Positions 14,101 to 27,975 of a stretch of 64,000 nt of DNA are shown in pieces. Position 1 is the stretch's first letter. Each line of letters begins with the position of its first letter. Below the pieces are notes generated by a model that was not told the DNA's origin, ran no database searches, and worked only from the letters and a program-made list of their open reading frames with translations. The DNA comes from Chionis minor (Eukaryota > Chordata > Aves > Charadriiformes > Chionididae), in assembly GCA_013398295.1 (NCBI GenBank), contig VZSF01003599.1:1092469-1156468 (forward strand). Reading direction: 5' to 3'. The position numbers and the translations under genes are program-made.

Positions 14101-17100
14101 TGTGCCGCAGCTCCTCCGCACGCCCCGCTGCACAGAGTGCAGGATCCCAGGGCTAGGCGAGCCGTGGGATTCAGCGCCCCGCTTTCACGCTGAGCTCCTA
14201 ACTCAGGACGTCCCTTAGATCAATTCTCAAAGCGTCAGCCAAGGTGACAGTCGTTACAAATAGATCTTTTAAACAACTCTTGAAGAGAAATCCCCACCTC
14301 TCCAGCTAACTAGTTTCTGCCCTGAAGCACGAGCGCTGAAGACTGCTGAAGTCGCTGGCCACCGACAAAACATTCACATCGTGTTCTGAGATTTGTATCC
14401 GTTACTCAGAACTGAGAACACAGTATGTATGATTCAACGCTGCCTCCAATTAAATCTATTTTTTTCTCTGTTAGAAAAAATAAGATCGTCTTTTAAAGGG
14501 CTTTCGTAACTTTATGGAAAATTCCTAAAAAACTAAAAAAATGAATAAAACACACAAATTCTTTTACATCAACCGATGCAGAAGAAACTACCACACTTAC
14601 TGTGACTTTAAGCATGACTGCTATGAAACTTGCTCTTGGTTTGGTCCAGTAAAGAGAGAGAAACGCATTTTATTTATGGCTATAAGGGAAATGTAAATCC
14701 TCATAGATCATTTTGGACTTCTAAACTGTTTTGAAAAAGGCACTGGGCCGATATATTCTCTGCCTCTTTGGAATCACTCATCTTTCATCTCCATCACTGC
14801 ACTGCAGACTGGAAGCATCGCTATTTTTTTGACAATATTCTCATTTTTCCAGCTTCCAAGAAATCTCTAGACAGGGATTGTCAGTTCTAATTATGCTGCT
14901 TGTGCTGCAGTGACAGGTGGTTACCAAAGACTCAGAAATGACACTTTGACTTTTGCAAATGGATTATAAAGTTTGGCCCGTATTCTTGACAAAAACAGCC
15001 ATAAAGGAAGGAAGGCAGGAGAGTGGTGAAGGCAGTCACACGGAACTGGGAAGACCTGGTTATGTTGGCCCCTCTGCCGAGGCTTCCCAAACGCGCGCGT
15101 GCAAGGTGCACCTGGGCTGACTATGGGCATGCCAATCCTTGAGCTGGGAGATCTTGAGAGATTTACAACATATCTAAGCAGCTGAGCACTAAAAGCAATA
15201 GTTACATACGTGTGGTGCTGTGCCCATGTAAACTAGCTCCCTACCTTCCTCCACAGAGTACACCATTGGGTAGACTCACTGGCGCGGGCATCGTTGTGCC
15301 ATAAGCCATGGCATGCCACGTCTCTAGCCCTCCAGCAACAAGTTGGATTGGATGCTCAAGGATCCAGTCTTCAGTAGAGCCGTTTTCCATCCATGAAGTG
15401 GAGACGATAGCACTGCCTACTTCATAGGACAACCTCAATGTTTGGAGCACTAAGGATGCAATATTTCTGACCAAGAATTTCATCCAAACCTCAGACTTTT
15501 TTTGACTCCAGTAAGCTTTGATCCTACCCTAAAGGGCCAGCATGTCTGCCATCAACCCAGAAGTGTCCTGCTCTTCTAATTTCTTTCCAAAGAGTAATGG
15601 GTTATACATAAATTTTAATTAGGGACACCACTGAGAACTGATCTGACCTAAGCCAAGTGTGAGACCAGACTTCCACAGACTTAAAGGAGGTGAGAGCCAC
15701 ACAGGAGAAGTGAATAAAAAGACTCTGCAGTGAGAAGAGAATGTCAAGATGAAAGGAGAGGAGTTTGAACTCTTCAGGGCTCTCAGACTTCAGTGTCCCA
15801 CCAGCACAGATCTGCAGGCATCTCCTTGAGTTAAGCCATGTCTCAGCTGGTACTTAATAGAACAATGACCAAATGCTGCTGAAATTACTTGTGTAACTTA
15901 GACACCACCCTGGGCAAGGGCATTGCATTTCAGTCACTCCGACACAGGGAGAAAGATGAAATATGTTTAGCAATGGCAGGCTTTAGAAGTCAGAGCTACA
16001 AGGACAAAGAGATTTCCATCTCGGTAATAGGATGACTTCAAAGAGTCTTAAAGATTCAGTCCTCTTTCTGATACTGAGTTTGCACAGGCGAAGTCTAGTT
16101 CTATTCCTCTGGCAAGTATTCAGATATCCAACATTACCACTTAGAAGAAAAAGGAAAAATTGCTACAATATACATACACTCACGCCTGCATGCCAGGCTC
16201 TGGAAAGTTGGCCTACACCTTGCCGTGACTGGAGAAAAACAATGCAACAGCAAAACATGAAAAATTTCTCAAAGAGATCTGTGCCTTTTGAAGCCAAAAA
16301 TCACTTGCAGAGAAGCATACAGAAGCAGGATTGTGCTCCAACAGCAGATCAGCAGCCATAATACACAAGTGCCAGATGACAGCTGGCCTCAGCCAACACG
16401 GACAGGCTGAAATGCCAGAGAACATTTTCCAAACCACACTTGCTGTAAAAGTCACCGCAAAGTTTGTACTGGACCGGGAAAGAGTATCCTTCCCCACTGG
16501 AGCTGTGGGCTAGGACACTGAGCGACAAGGGGATTCCTGTCCTCACTTGACCCACTTAACACAACCTTCTCTTTCTCCAGTTACCTATTTCTGGACAACT
16601 GAGGAAAAGTGAGTTTTCACGCTGGACTGTGACATGGCAACATGGGGGTGAGCTCGTCACCCCTCAGACCGGTGAGCTGTGACACACGGAGGTCGGACTG
16701 TGACCACGCTTGCACGAGTTGCATCAGATCGGCGTGGCTGGGGGTCTCGCTGCCTGAGACACGTGTTTTTAACAAACTCCTCTCTGCAGCTTGTCAGCAA
16801 CCGAGCTCCAGGCAGGGCTGCCTGTGCTGTCCCCCTCTGCTAGGCATCTGCTCCTGGCGCTCATTTAAGGAAGATGTCAAACTCTCGAAGCCTAGTGGTC
16901 TCCTTTTCTTGGGGAAACAGCCACAACTCAAGGGGTGCGGGAATGCGTGTGTGCGCACATACACAAGGAACAGGACGGGAGTGATCTTGCTATTCCCAAG
17001 TATTCCACAGACTGAGTGGCAGTGCTGTTTCCATCTGGCTTAAAGGAAAATATCATCATCCTTCCGACGTGCCTCCCACCATCTGCAAGCACCGCTGCTG

Positions 17101-17454
17101 CTAATGCTTACCTTTCATTTTACATCTCTGAACAAGCCCCTTGCGGTGGTGCTGAGCTAAACCCAGGCTCCTCCAGCATCTCTCTGGGGACAGAAAGAAT
17201 CCAAACCCACTTGCTCCCCACTGTGAACAAAGGTCATTATTTTGACAAATTAGTTAAATCTCTCTGAGGCAGCAGCGGCGACCCTGAATTATTCAGCATG
17301 CATCTGTCTTTTTGCCTTACAAAAATGGCCTGTAAAGCAATAAGTGTATTTCACTTGAACCACTTCTTAAAGATGTTAGACAGTTTGGGTTCACTCCAAT
17401 GCCCCTTGAAGTCAATGGGAGTCTTTCATTTAATTTTCATTTAATTAATTTCAT
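11141..17454. other. Intron sequence, mostly unique
   Basis: No gene or clear repeat was recognised other than the CpG patch at 14.04 kb. Frames in the 12.0-13.4 and 16.0-17.2 kb areas overlap on both strands and lack family signatures. Confidence 0.55.
14040..14200. other. Short CpG-rich patch
   Basis: The patch has dense CpGs (AGCGACGCATGCCCGACGTG and following) in an otherwise AT-rich intron. No homology was recognised. It might be a small regulatory element or a CpG-rich relic. Confidence 0.45.
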
Positions 17455-17785
17455 TAAATTTTCAGATGATGCCAAGCTGGGAGGGGTTGTAAGTACTTTG
17501 GAGAACAGGATTAGAATTCAAAATGATCCTGATAATGTAGAAGATTGTCCGAAATAAACAGATGCAATTCAAGAAAGGTAAGAGCAAAGTATAAAGTTGG
17601 ATAAAACCAATTAAGTACAAGGTGGGGAAAAATCAGCTTGGTGACAGCAATGAAGAAAAGGACCTGAACCAGAGAGGATCGGAAACTCTCCAACTCTAGG
17701 GATCACAGAGGCCTGGAAGCTGGCAGAATTACCATCTGCAGTAATTTTTAAGATCTGCTTAGACAAATGACTGTCAAGAATGTTT
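17455..17785 (+). mobile_element. Older CR1 LINE body fragment (reverse transcriptase C-terminal region)
   Basis: The DNA resembles the CR1 segment encoding the end of the reverse-transcriptase ORF: CAGATGATGCCAAGCTGGG, GGGGTTGTAAGTACTTTGGA and ATTAGAATTCAAAATGATCC, followed by a lysine-rich region around 17575-17660. Near 17745-17785 it continues with TTTTTAAGATCTGCTTAGAC and ACTGTCAAGAATG, typical of CR1 sequence further 3'. The intervening part appears deleted. Stops and indels disrupt the frame, so it is a dead copy, older than the two tail fragments. Confidence 0.75.
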
Positions 17786-18534
17786 TCCATAGCTGGACAT
17801 ACCGTTCCTTTCAGCTTGGTTTGAAGATTTCAGTGACTTTTAAGCCTTGTATTCAGATATGTAATGTACAACTTCTCCCGTCTGTAGTCCATGCATACTA
17901 CCAACAAGAAATGTGGCTTTTCTGGGTAAAAAGAGAAAGTATGTCATCTTTGTTCCTTGGATTCAATCACAAAAGGAAAAGCATACCCTGTTGTACTGGA
18001 AAATATATTTTCCACAGTAACAGACAGACCAATGCAACCCATGTGAAAGCCTTAAAACTCTTCTGAACTTCCAGATGGGAGACAAAAGCAGACTGCAGTG
18101 CCCAGCACCCTTTCCGATGACCTGGAGGGAACTAAAGTCTTTGTAGCAACATAATTTATGTTGCTAGAATGCAATCAAGCAAGTTTGCAGTGCACAAAGT
18201 AAATGTTATTTCATACTTTCTTCTTTCCTTATAAGGTGTGATAAAACGCTAAATATACTAGTCTCACCTATATTTATAGCAATAATAGTGATAATGTACG
18301 TCACTGTGAAGTATTCTGATGTACAAAACAAGCCATTGCCTATAAATTGATTGCATTTCATTAAATCAAGAAAATTCAAGAAAAAAACAAATTATAAAAA
18401 TGTGAGCAAAGTCATTCTGTTTCCCTCATACAGCTAAACAAAGGCCTAATTTAGGACCGGTGAAATTACTATGGGTCAATACTGTTTCATTTCTGTGTCT
18501 TTTTCTTTGCGCAGTCTAATAAAATAATAACAAC

Positions 18535-18830
18535 ACTGGTGATGATGATGAACATTTTATATTTGAACTAGTCCTATTACCTAATAGTGTCTCAGCATTT
18601 TGCAAAAAAAATCTCCCAACAATACTTTGTGAAGCACGTGATAGTGAAGTCTCAGTGTTTATGACATAAATGTACGTGCATTTCTCTGTGTGCATTTTTT
18701 CCACATAAATATATATTTATATAGTATGGATATTTTTCTCCTCATTGTGCAAAGCAAGGAATGAAATGTTTACATAGTTTTCCCATGGTCACAAAGTGCT
18801 GGGGAATGCTATCTGCAAATGCTCTCTGGG
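18535..18830 (+). repeat. Possible ancient L3-like LINE tail
   Basis: Motifs such as GTCTCAGCATTTTGCAAAAA, TTTTCTCCTCATTGTGCAAA and TTTTCCCATGGTCACAAAGT occur in the order expected of L3-type tails. An AT-rich ATAAATATATATTTATATAG insert lies at about 18703-18723. Uncertain. Confidence 0.35.
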
Positions 18831-21739
18831 GCTAGAAATCAAGCTTCATTACTCTAAGGTTTGAGAATAAGCAATCAAACCATAAAAATAGCTATAATTA
18901 GTATAAATAGGAAAGCCAGGCCAGAAACTATTTCCTTTCACAGACATATTCTAGATAAATTTTTGAAATAGAAAACACGCTCACGGAATGGATACACGTC
19001 CAGGTGAGGACTTGAGACACGGTTTCTATTTCATCTCTGCCATTTGACCTCATAAAAGGCTTTATTTTCTGCTCATTTCATTCATTCATTAATGTTTATT
19101 CATGGCTGTTCAGTCTGTCACAGGCCAGTCTCTGACAGGGAACTGCAGCTCCTGATCATTGAGACTCGGTGCCGTTGGGAGATGTAGGTGCTATCGCAAT
19201 ATAAATGTATTAAAAGAGACAGGAATAAAGATGGTAAGAGCAAATGTCTCTCTCGTGTCTATGGCTCTTACAGTGCAGAAGACACCAGGGCAGACACATA
19301 GACAGCGTTTAGGCTGTGATGTGCTTGGGACTAATAGTCAGCAAAGCAAATACAGTTCTTAAAACATGCTCAGGGTCAGTATAAGATTAGAAAAACATCG
19401 GCTTTTCTCACCATAATCTAAAAGAAAGCCAAACTCTGCTCTAGCTCTCAACCTGCCAGCCCTGCTGCAGCTAATGGGGTTACATGGCAGTGCAGTCGAG
19501 GTGCCATTTGGCCTTCAAGTGAAAAGCAGTTGATCTTGCTGCTAACCTGAGCTTACAGCTCCTCTGAGCTTCCTTTCGCTTTCAAAGAAATGACAAGAGG
19601 AACACATTCAATAAAACATTTCAGGAGCTGGGTTCAGGGAGGTTGGGGAATTGAAGGTGGAGGATAATTTGAAAATATTTGGTAAGATTTTAGCTGCTTG
19701 TTCCCTACTGACTCTGATGGGAGTCATGCTGCTTTGATCTTCCAAATGCTTTCATGCTCCTTCCGTCCTGACAAGCACTCATACCATGTATCTATTTACC
19801 TTAAATCAAGGGAAGTCCTGAACTTTGATATCTGAACTATCTTCAAACAACCAAGAAGAAAGAATAGCCACATTATGGGAAAGAGACTCCATCTGAAAGT
19901 ATGCTATCCTCTTGGATTGCATGCTCTTAATGTTTAGGAATTGATGATGTTAATCACAAATTTGCATAACTGAACAAGAAGCCCGGTTGAAGTTGCACCT
20001 TATGAGAAGACACTAAGGTGCAGAAGCCACAGGAACGAGCAGGCATGGGTCTGTGCACTCGGTAGCTGGATCTCTTCCAGCAAACTCCTCTTTAAAGCCA
20101 ATCATAGATGCTGGACATGTCATGGAAGAACTGTACCAGTCAGCAGCTCGTCTCTTCCAGCACAGGCTGGAAGAAGCAGAGCAGCCCCATGCATGAATTC
20201 TGGATGCAGGCAATAAATACGAGCTCACATACGAGCTGGTAGAAACGAAGCTTCCAAAATAAAAGATCTCCTCTCAAAACCAGCACACATGGTATAGGGG
20301 AGCAAAAAGGGGAATTAGCAGAGTTTTAGATTCAGTTACTGTTATTTATTTGAATGAGGCAGGTGATGGAGCCTTAGTCCTGGACTGTCTCTCATTCTGC
20401 TACAAATCGCACGAAGAGCCAGCCGCAAGCCTCAGACCGATCAATATTTACAACAAACTTGAGGCAGTGACTCCTCTTTCCTGACTCACTCGTGTCTAAG
20501 TAAGCTCAGAATCAGACTGCACACATCCGCCCGGGGGATGCCGACTGTTTTCCCAAAAGCAGTGCTTCCAGAAGTGCTACCCCAGTCCCGGCTAATCTTC
20601 AGCACTTACCTCTGCAGGTACTGCTAGAGGGGAGGAAGAAAGCTGGCAAAGAAAGCGCATTTCAGGAGGACAGTGCTTTTTAGTTTGGCGATGAGTGCCC
20701 ACATTTGTGAGCTATGTTCGAGGTATGAGTCCCTCGCATACACCTACATGAAAGAGCAGAGCCACTTTTTAGCAGGGTGTTAAGATGCCTTTTTTTTTTT
20801 TTTTCTTAAGCTTAAGAAATTCCCAGGAAGATGAGTGGAACAGTTCCTGTAGCGAGGCTCTTCAGGAAGTGGTAGTTCAAGAGCTACGTGGATACGCGAC
20901 TGTTTCCCTTCTTTCCAGGGCACGCAAGCGATGTGACAGGGCAGCCTGTCAGATCTTCTCTGGCATCTCACAGATACACTTGCTCTTTTCGAAAGACCTC
21001 ATGGCCAAAACCCAGCAACACTCACGTGTTTGGTGTCGACGTCGTGCCAGCCGTACTCAGTCTTTAGTGCTTCACTTATGCTAATGCGCAAGTCCCCCGC
21101 ATAGGCATACCCTGGCCTACACTGCAGGCACCTGGAGCAGCTGGGCATGGGCACCCTCTCCTCTTGGTTTCCAGACAACATGAACAAACTGGACAGCTCA
21201 ACTATATGCAAAGTTGCCTGGAAAAATGTACATATTAATGCCAAGCTCTCAGCACAGCGCGCTGGCAGGAGCTCACTCCGGTTTTGTCCTTCGCACTCAT
21301 CAGTGGGCTGAGTAGATAACTGATGACAAGGGCTAAATATTACTGCAATTGTACTGAGCTCAACCTGGTACCGCAACTGCAGCTGCTCATAAACTTACCT
21401 TCTTTTTTTAATTTAAAACAGAGCAGAGACTGGGCTCATTTGGTATCCCAGTGCTCGCTAATCATGCACTTGTCATTGCGGCTTCGAAGTGGCAGATTCC
21501 AAGGGTTGGCGTCCTGTCCCTCTCCTCCCTTTTCCTGCTGGAAGCCCGCCTGTGCCATCACTCAGCTGCACTCAACTTTGAGACCTACTATGAGAAAAGT
21601 TCCGCGTATCTGACGATTGCTGCTCATCCATTGCCAGGGAGAGTAAGATGGAGAAAGAGGGAGCACTTCTCTGTGTGGGAATGCATTCAGTGGGCGCCCC
21701 ACAGCCTTCTGAACTTCTCCAACAATTATTTGCTGTGAG

Positions 21740-21830
21740 ATTTTTAGGCGAGTTATTAAACTCCCTATTTCCCCCTCAGCTGAACAGGGTTATCTGCCTC
21801 AGTGTGCAGAAGGTGCTATGAGGGATTTAC
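21740..21830 (+). repeat. Possible MIR-like fragment
   Basis: AGTTATTAAACTCCCTATTT then CCCCCTCAGCTGAACAGGGT and a GTGCTATGAGGGATTT end are arranged like an old MIR copy. Divergence is high. Confidence 0.3.
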
Positions 21831-24800
21831 TAAGATTGTTCAGATTTTTTTCGGAAGCAGAGGTGCTCCTCACCATGCAAAATCACATTATAGAAAGAGA
21901 AAAGCTGATTACAGGATATGTATAGTTCCTCCCTGGCCTCTTCTCTGCTTTGTCTCATCCTAGCTCTGTGGTCTGAGAGACAAAAGTTAAGAGGCTCCCT
22001 AATACTTTTTATTTGTTTGAAAAGCAGGACTCCATATAATGGAGGGAGAAGGAAAACGAAGTATGTGATATTTACAACAGAACTATGATTGCTGCAAAAT
22101 CTCAGTGTGTAGTTATTCGCGCCTATAGGACTGCTGGGGACCAGGCTACACTTGTTGGCTTCCATGTTTTTCTGCATAAAGCAGTACTAAAAAAAGAGTT
22201 GTTCTATCACCCTCAGATATTGAGAGGAGATCTTAGCACAATTTCAGCTGGATCTTTGAGCCTTCTTCCCTCAGACATATGCAGACAAGGGAGACTTTAG
22301 TTTCTTTGCACTTATAGATGGGTACGTGTGAATCCTGAAAGGCTTTCACAAGCTAAAATAAATCTTTCCACATTAGCAGACACTTAGATGGAGACGTCAC
22401 TCTCATGGCATCTGTGTCTGTCCTACCTGCTTTTTATGTACAAAACACCATCCACAGAAGTAGCCTGGCCAACTCATTTCACCAAGAGTGCTTTCTTCCA
22501 AATCCTCATAGCTGGCTAGCATGGAAATGTTGCTATTTAGGCTCTTTGGATTACAACAATTTCTCATTCCTTTATCTACTTGTGAATCTTCTAACAAAGT
22601 TTATGAGCAAAGATAATTTTCCAAGGGATCAATGTAAGCTTCTTCCTCTTCTGCACAACTTCTTAATAGACCGTGTGTACTGCAGAAGCATGTTCCCTTG
22701 TAATATGCTATTTCCCATACAATTTTAAAGTTCATCTACTTGAAGTAAATCTAGCTGTTTCAGCTAAAAGTTGTGTAGCCTTAGGGATTCTTTACTAGAC
22801 GAGAGGATGATCTTTTTAACACTTTGAGTTTCTGACTTTCATATCTTTCATTAAAGCAATCTCCCTTTCATGATTTATATTTATGCCAATGCCCAATTCT
22901 ATTACAACTCTCTCTCCTGCTTTCTAAATTTTCTCTGTTGTTCTTTTTGGGGTTTATAATACCATTTCAGTGGCTAAGTCATAGGCTGTCGCTTCACATT
23001 TATGAACTGAAACATGAATGTGCATTATTACTTTATTTTTATGAAAATCCATGATAACTAATGCACTGATTTAATTTCTACCAAGAAGCTTGGTGTTTGG
23101 TTTCATGACAGGCCTCTAACCTCCATCCCTCCAAACAAACTTTTACATCTATATTTACATATTGTGATCGTTGCAACTCTTTTATCTCCTTGTCCCAGTG
23201 ACTTCAGAAGTTATAATGGATTTAGGCAGGAGTTTAATTAGAAACCGCTTTTTCCTGTATTTCAGGGAGAAATTTTCAGGGAAAAATATGACTCTAACAA
23301 ATTTAAGACTTGATGTAACCCCCCAAAAGCCCTAGGCTAGCTAGATAAGTGTTTAGTGGAACAGACAATTAGACAGTGGGAGATCCTGGTGGTGCCCCAT
23401 TCCCTGGGAAGCTGACATTTGTTTTATATCGGTTTATATCTTTGTAACAAAACCACTGTCAGCAGTTTGCCTGTTTTACAATGATACCCATACAGGCAGA
23501 ATCAGATTATTTTCAGCAGGTTTCCTTCTTTGATAAGCAGGGAGTATCTCCAAGTCTCCTCAGAGATATACTCAGGTATAACTTGGTCCCCCAGCTCTGA
23601 CCCACCTGTACTCCTGTCATGCTACAAAGAGGAAAGAAAATACATGAGGCTTTTCCACTTACAGATAGATAACTGGGCTCATCACTGCAGTGGCAGCTTC
23701 TGACAAAGGAGTCAAGTTGAGTGTGTTCCCAGGAAGAAAAAAACATACCAAACTCCAGAAGAGTCTCCTTGAGTGATGGTCTCATTATGATTTAGCTCAT
23801 TAAAACTCATTAAAACTTAGGGTAGCCCTGAAGCACCCATGAAATCTGCTAGCAGCAAACTGATCTACACAGGGAATAGGTTCCAGGAGACATATATGTG
23901 CCTCTCTCAATTCCAACCTGGGCACTGCAGATACCAGGTGGATTTGAACATCTAAAACTTTTTCAAAAGGAAAATGTAATGATGGCTGAGTAGTAAGTCT
24001 GAGAATTCAGCAGAACTTTCTGTTCTTACTGCAGCTGGCCGGTGGATGAGAGTTTTTCTACTTTTGGGTTGGTGGACATCACCTGCTTACTGCCAGACCG
24101 TGCCAGGGATAGCACAGATTTCATCCTGATCATGTACTTAAATTGGCATCTTGAATTACATTTTCCAGTGATGGCTGAAGTTGAGTTCTCAACTCCTATT
24201 AGACTATACAAGCTCAGTGACCTCAGATCACATTGCAAAATTCAGTCTTACAGTCAAGTTGTTTTTCTAATCCTTTGCTAAAGAAAAAATAGAGTAAACG
24301 ACAGATCAAAGCTAATTATTACCAAGTCTGGGGATATCCACTGTAAAATAAGGGGCAGCTTGTAGACCTAAAGGATTGGAATCACCTTAACCTATTATAC
24401 CAACCTCTGACAAAAGTATAAGATTAAATGTAGTTGTTTAAACTAGAAGTTTGTAAACAGCTGATCATTTCACCCTTGACAGTGCGTAGAGCAGATAACT
24501 CATCTTTCAATCCTTGACTCTTATCAGTAATTAGTCCTGCTGGAGATCAGATGAAAACTTTCAGATCTAGACACTAAATATTACAGGATGAGGTTACTCA
24601 TACCTTTGTACAGCTTTCCTGGCAGCCTGAGCTCCAGGGAAATAAATATCAATGAACGCTGCCCAGCTGAATCTACTTAGAGGAGAGAGAGCAGGAGATG
24701 AGATTAGACACACACATTGTTTAACCTGGGAATAAAGGGCAGAATTTGGAAAACTACTTGTCAAGGTGTCTTCAAAAATTAGTATAGTACGTACAACTGC

Positions 24801-26875
24801 ATTGCCAGAGGGGCTGTTTCTTATCCCGTCTGCAGGCCTGTGTGAAATCCTTGTGATGAAATTCTCAGCCCTGGGGAAACAGTTGCTTTCAAGATTTGTT
24901 ACAAGCTTGAAACTCAGCTCAGCATCATCAAAATGTGTGAAGAACTTTCAAGGAAACATGGGCTGTCTTATGGCTATGGCACTGGAACAGCTAAAAATGG
25001 CTCTGGCTGATCTTTGCTTTCAGCATTAAGCTGATGCCAAACTAAACCATGCGGTGACGGTGCGAGCTGTGCTCAGACACAAAAAAAACTCCCAGTAAGA
25101 CTTTCTCTTCATCAAATAAAGTGCAGAGCAATCCCACTAACTACACCGGGTTAACTCTGGATTTGCAATGGCAGAAATGAGATCCAATCATTAGCAGAAA
25201 TTGTATGTGTGCATGTGAGACTGGCCCTGATTTTTTCTTTTAACGATAGTCAAGTGCAATTAATCTAATGCTTACAGACAATGGCATAAAATGTAGTTTA
25301 GTACACAGCCATTGTGCCTTTAGATGCCTCGTCACCAGGGCAAATGATACTTTCCTTCATTACTGAAGTTTCACCTCTCCCTCTCTGGCTTTTAGTAGAA
25401 TGAAATGGAGCAGGTAATGGAACGTCATGTCCATAGGTTTCATTTTGGTATCGGCTCCAGGTCTGCACAAAATCTCAAACACTACACAGCTTCTCACATG
25501 CTCACACACACTAAAAGAAATTGCTGAAGGCACGCAAATCCCAAAGTCTGAAGAAGATGCCCTAAATTTACTCAAACAAAACCCCTTTACAGTTGCAAAA
25601 TAATTACCTGCTTGCAAATAATCAGGTTATTTTTAATAGTTATTCTATGGAAGAGATTACATAAGCTGGGAGAAAATACCAGCTTTCTATAATATCCACC
25701 TGCTCTAAATACACAGTTATACTTTTAACTAAAATTGAAGAGCCAGTAAGACCAGTTTTTGTAGGTGCTTAGGTTGCTAATTCCCAGTTAAATTAATTGG
25801 ATTTGAATGACTAAATAGCTTCAAAAACCAGGCTTATCATCCAACAACCAGTTAAACAAGGCCATGCTGCAAAACAAGGCTGAAACAGGAAAGTTATTCA
25901 GCATTTCTATGGGTAGCTGATGTGGGAAAAAGAATAGTTGTAATGTCTCCTACAAACAAATACAACACCCGTGCCACAGTCTCAGAAAAGGCAACAGGCC
26001 AGATCCTGTCACAGGTGTGAAGCATGAGAACTGCTACAGATAATTATTTTGGATAGTAAACTGGACTCCGGTAACTCCTTGTATTCTGACATCTCAAAGC
26101 ACTTTTCAGACGTATTTTACTTGTTTACCTTCTTACGCTCTTGGAAATCCTTCAGAAGTTCTATATTAATTTTATAACTAACTGCAAAAAGAACAAGTAA
26201 ATAGGTAGCCAAAAGTCTCGGTGGAAAACCAGGGAAGAGCTGAGAGCACAAGCCAGGCCTACATGGCACTTGACAGAATGAAACAATGCAAAACCATCTG
26301 CCTCCAAAACATACTCACTCGGAGCTATTTAAGGGTAGCATTTTTTTTTTTTATTTGATTACGCCACGCCACACCAAGAACATATCTAGAAAAGGATTAA
26401 TTTGCCCTTCATAGGATATGTTTGCACTGCTGAAGCTTACCTATCTCCCCGAGTGGAAAATGAGTACTTTTCCAAATCTTAAATAGGAACTGCAGGATCT
26501 AGACATGCAGCCAGTGGTGCTTATGAGACATTAGGATACCACTGGATACTTTATTTTCTGGAAGCTTTCAGAATAGGTTAGCAACGGGACTGATATAAGA
26601 AGGTTAAAAACTGGCAAACCAAAGGATAAGTAAGGGCGGAAACACAGAGAAAAATATTTAAGACACTGCAAGCACAGAAAAATAGCAAAAGCAGCAGCAA
26701 GAGAGAGTTTGGAACAGCTGGACAGCCACTACCAAAGAACTGCAGGAGGAGTGAGAGATAAGGCTGAGTTAAGATGATGGGTGGGCTGGATATCACTAGC
26801 TGAAAGTTGGTGACAACAGCAGCTAAGAGAGTCAAGCACTGGGGGGAGAAGTATATTTTTATTTTTATTTTACAT

Positions 26876-27086
26876 ATCTTTTACATATATTTTTATTTTA
26901 ATAAGACCAATCCCTTCCCTAGCTAATACAACATTTGGACAGTCCTGCAAATTATAAGCAGGTGGACACGTCACCTCCCANATCTTTTACATATATTTTT
27001 ATTTTAATAAGACCAATCCCTTCCCTAGCTAATACAACATTTGGACAGTCCTGCAAATTATAAGCAGGTGGACACGTCACCTCCCA
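26876..27086. repeat. Exact 105-bp tandem duplication split by one N
   Basis: Bases 26876-26980 and 26982-27086 are identical over 105 bp, starting ATCTTTTACATATATTTTTA and ending CACGTCACCTCCCA. They are separated by a single N at 26981, the only ambiguous base in the window. This is the pattern of an unresolved contig join in which the same sequence was placed on both sides of a gap, so it may not be real in the genome. The block is AT-rich and non-coding. Confidence 0.95.
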
Positions 27087-27774
27087 TAAGGTGCCTCTAG
27101 ACTAATTTTGCTGATATATATGGAAGGGAAGAGAGACACAAAAACCTGTTCTGTGGGTATAGATGTCTCACCGTTGCAGCTGTGGCAGGACAGTGATCTG
27201 CAAGATTCCTTCCTGAATTTACAAGTGCTCTGCACTCAGAAATTCAAGTATCGCTCTCCATGGAACCCAAGGGAACTGTTCACCCTCTAGATTTGTGTTT
27301 ACATTTCTTCTCTCCTTATTAATTAACCCCTGGTCTGGTAAATAGTGAGCATGATTATCTGCCTAAAGCAGAATAGAAAAATAATTTGAAAAGAACCCTA
27401 GTTCAGTGGATCAGCCACAAAGGCCTGAAACTTACCTTGCCTAAGTCAATTCATTTAGCCCGTGGCCTGATGTACAAAGTCCTTGCCTTTTAAGCTTCAG
27501 GCAAAGAGGGTTACATGCTTGCCTCAACAAGATCCTAGAAAGTAATGCAAAATGGTCCAGACGGTGGGTAAAAGGGAAGGAATCGCTGGTCAGCAGACCG
27601 GAGTTACATAAGAAACCTGGAAATATTTCTAAATCCTTACTCAGCCACGAATATTTTATCATGAATGTAATTTCTACGTGCTGTGATTAAGTTAAATTTA
27701 ACGGAAGTGCTTCCTAAAGAGTCTCTGCTCTGTCCTAGTTGGGGTTATGTATATTATTAACAGTCATAATGACG

Positions 27775-27975
27775 ATGCTTAGATAGCACATTTTATGTAA
27801 AGATCTCAAAGGATTTTTCAAGGATTTAGTATTAATGCTCTTTATCTGTCAAGGTAATTCATGACCATTATGTATCTTTTGTCTGTGTCTATGCTGAGAC
27901 GGATCAAATAAATGACATGCCAAAGATCACAATAGCACACCAATTTCCCAGCTGAAAGTATATGCCAGAGCCCAC
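27775..27975 (+). repeat. Ancient L3/CR1-L3-like LINE tail
   Basis: The order of motifs (TAGCACATTTTATGTAAAGA, CTCAAAGGATTTTTCAAGGA, a later CAAATAAATGACATGCCAAA and GATCACAATAGCACACCA) follows that of old amniote L3-type tails ('tagcac...ctcaaagcacttta...gtgacttgcccaaggtcacac'). It is strongly diverged and boundaries are approximate. Confidence 0.5.

Larger units (their letters stand above)
17786..26875. other. Intron sequence, AT-rich, mostly unique
   Basis: It contains two possible ancient fragments (18.5 and 21.7 kb) and a poly-T tract at about 20787-20804. No exon or intact element was recognised. Confidence 0.55.

Noticed and set aside
20787..20804. Poly-T tract as a retrocopy tail
   Set aside because: No poly(A) signal within 40 nt on the corresponding strand.
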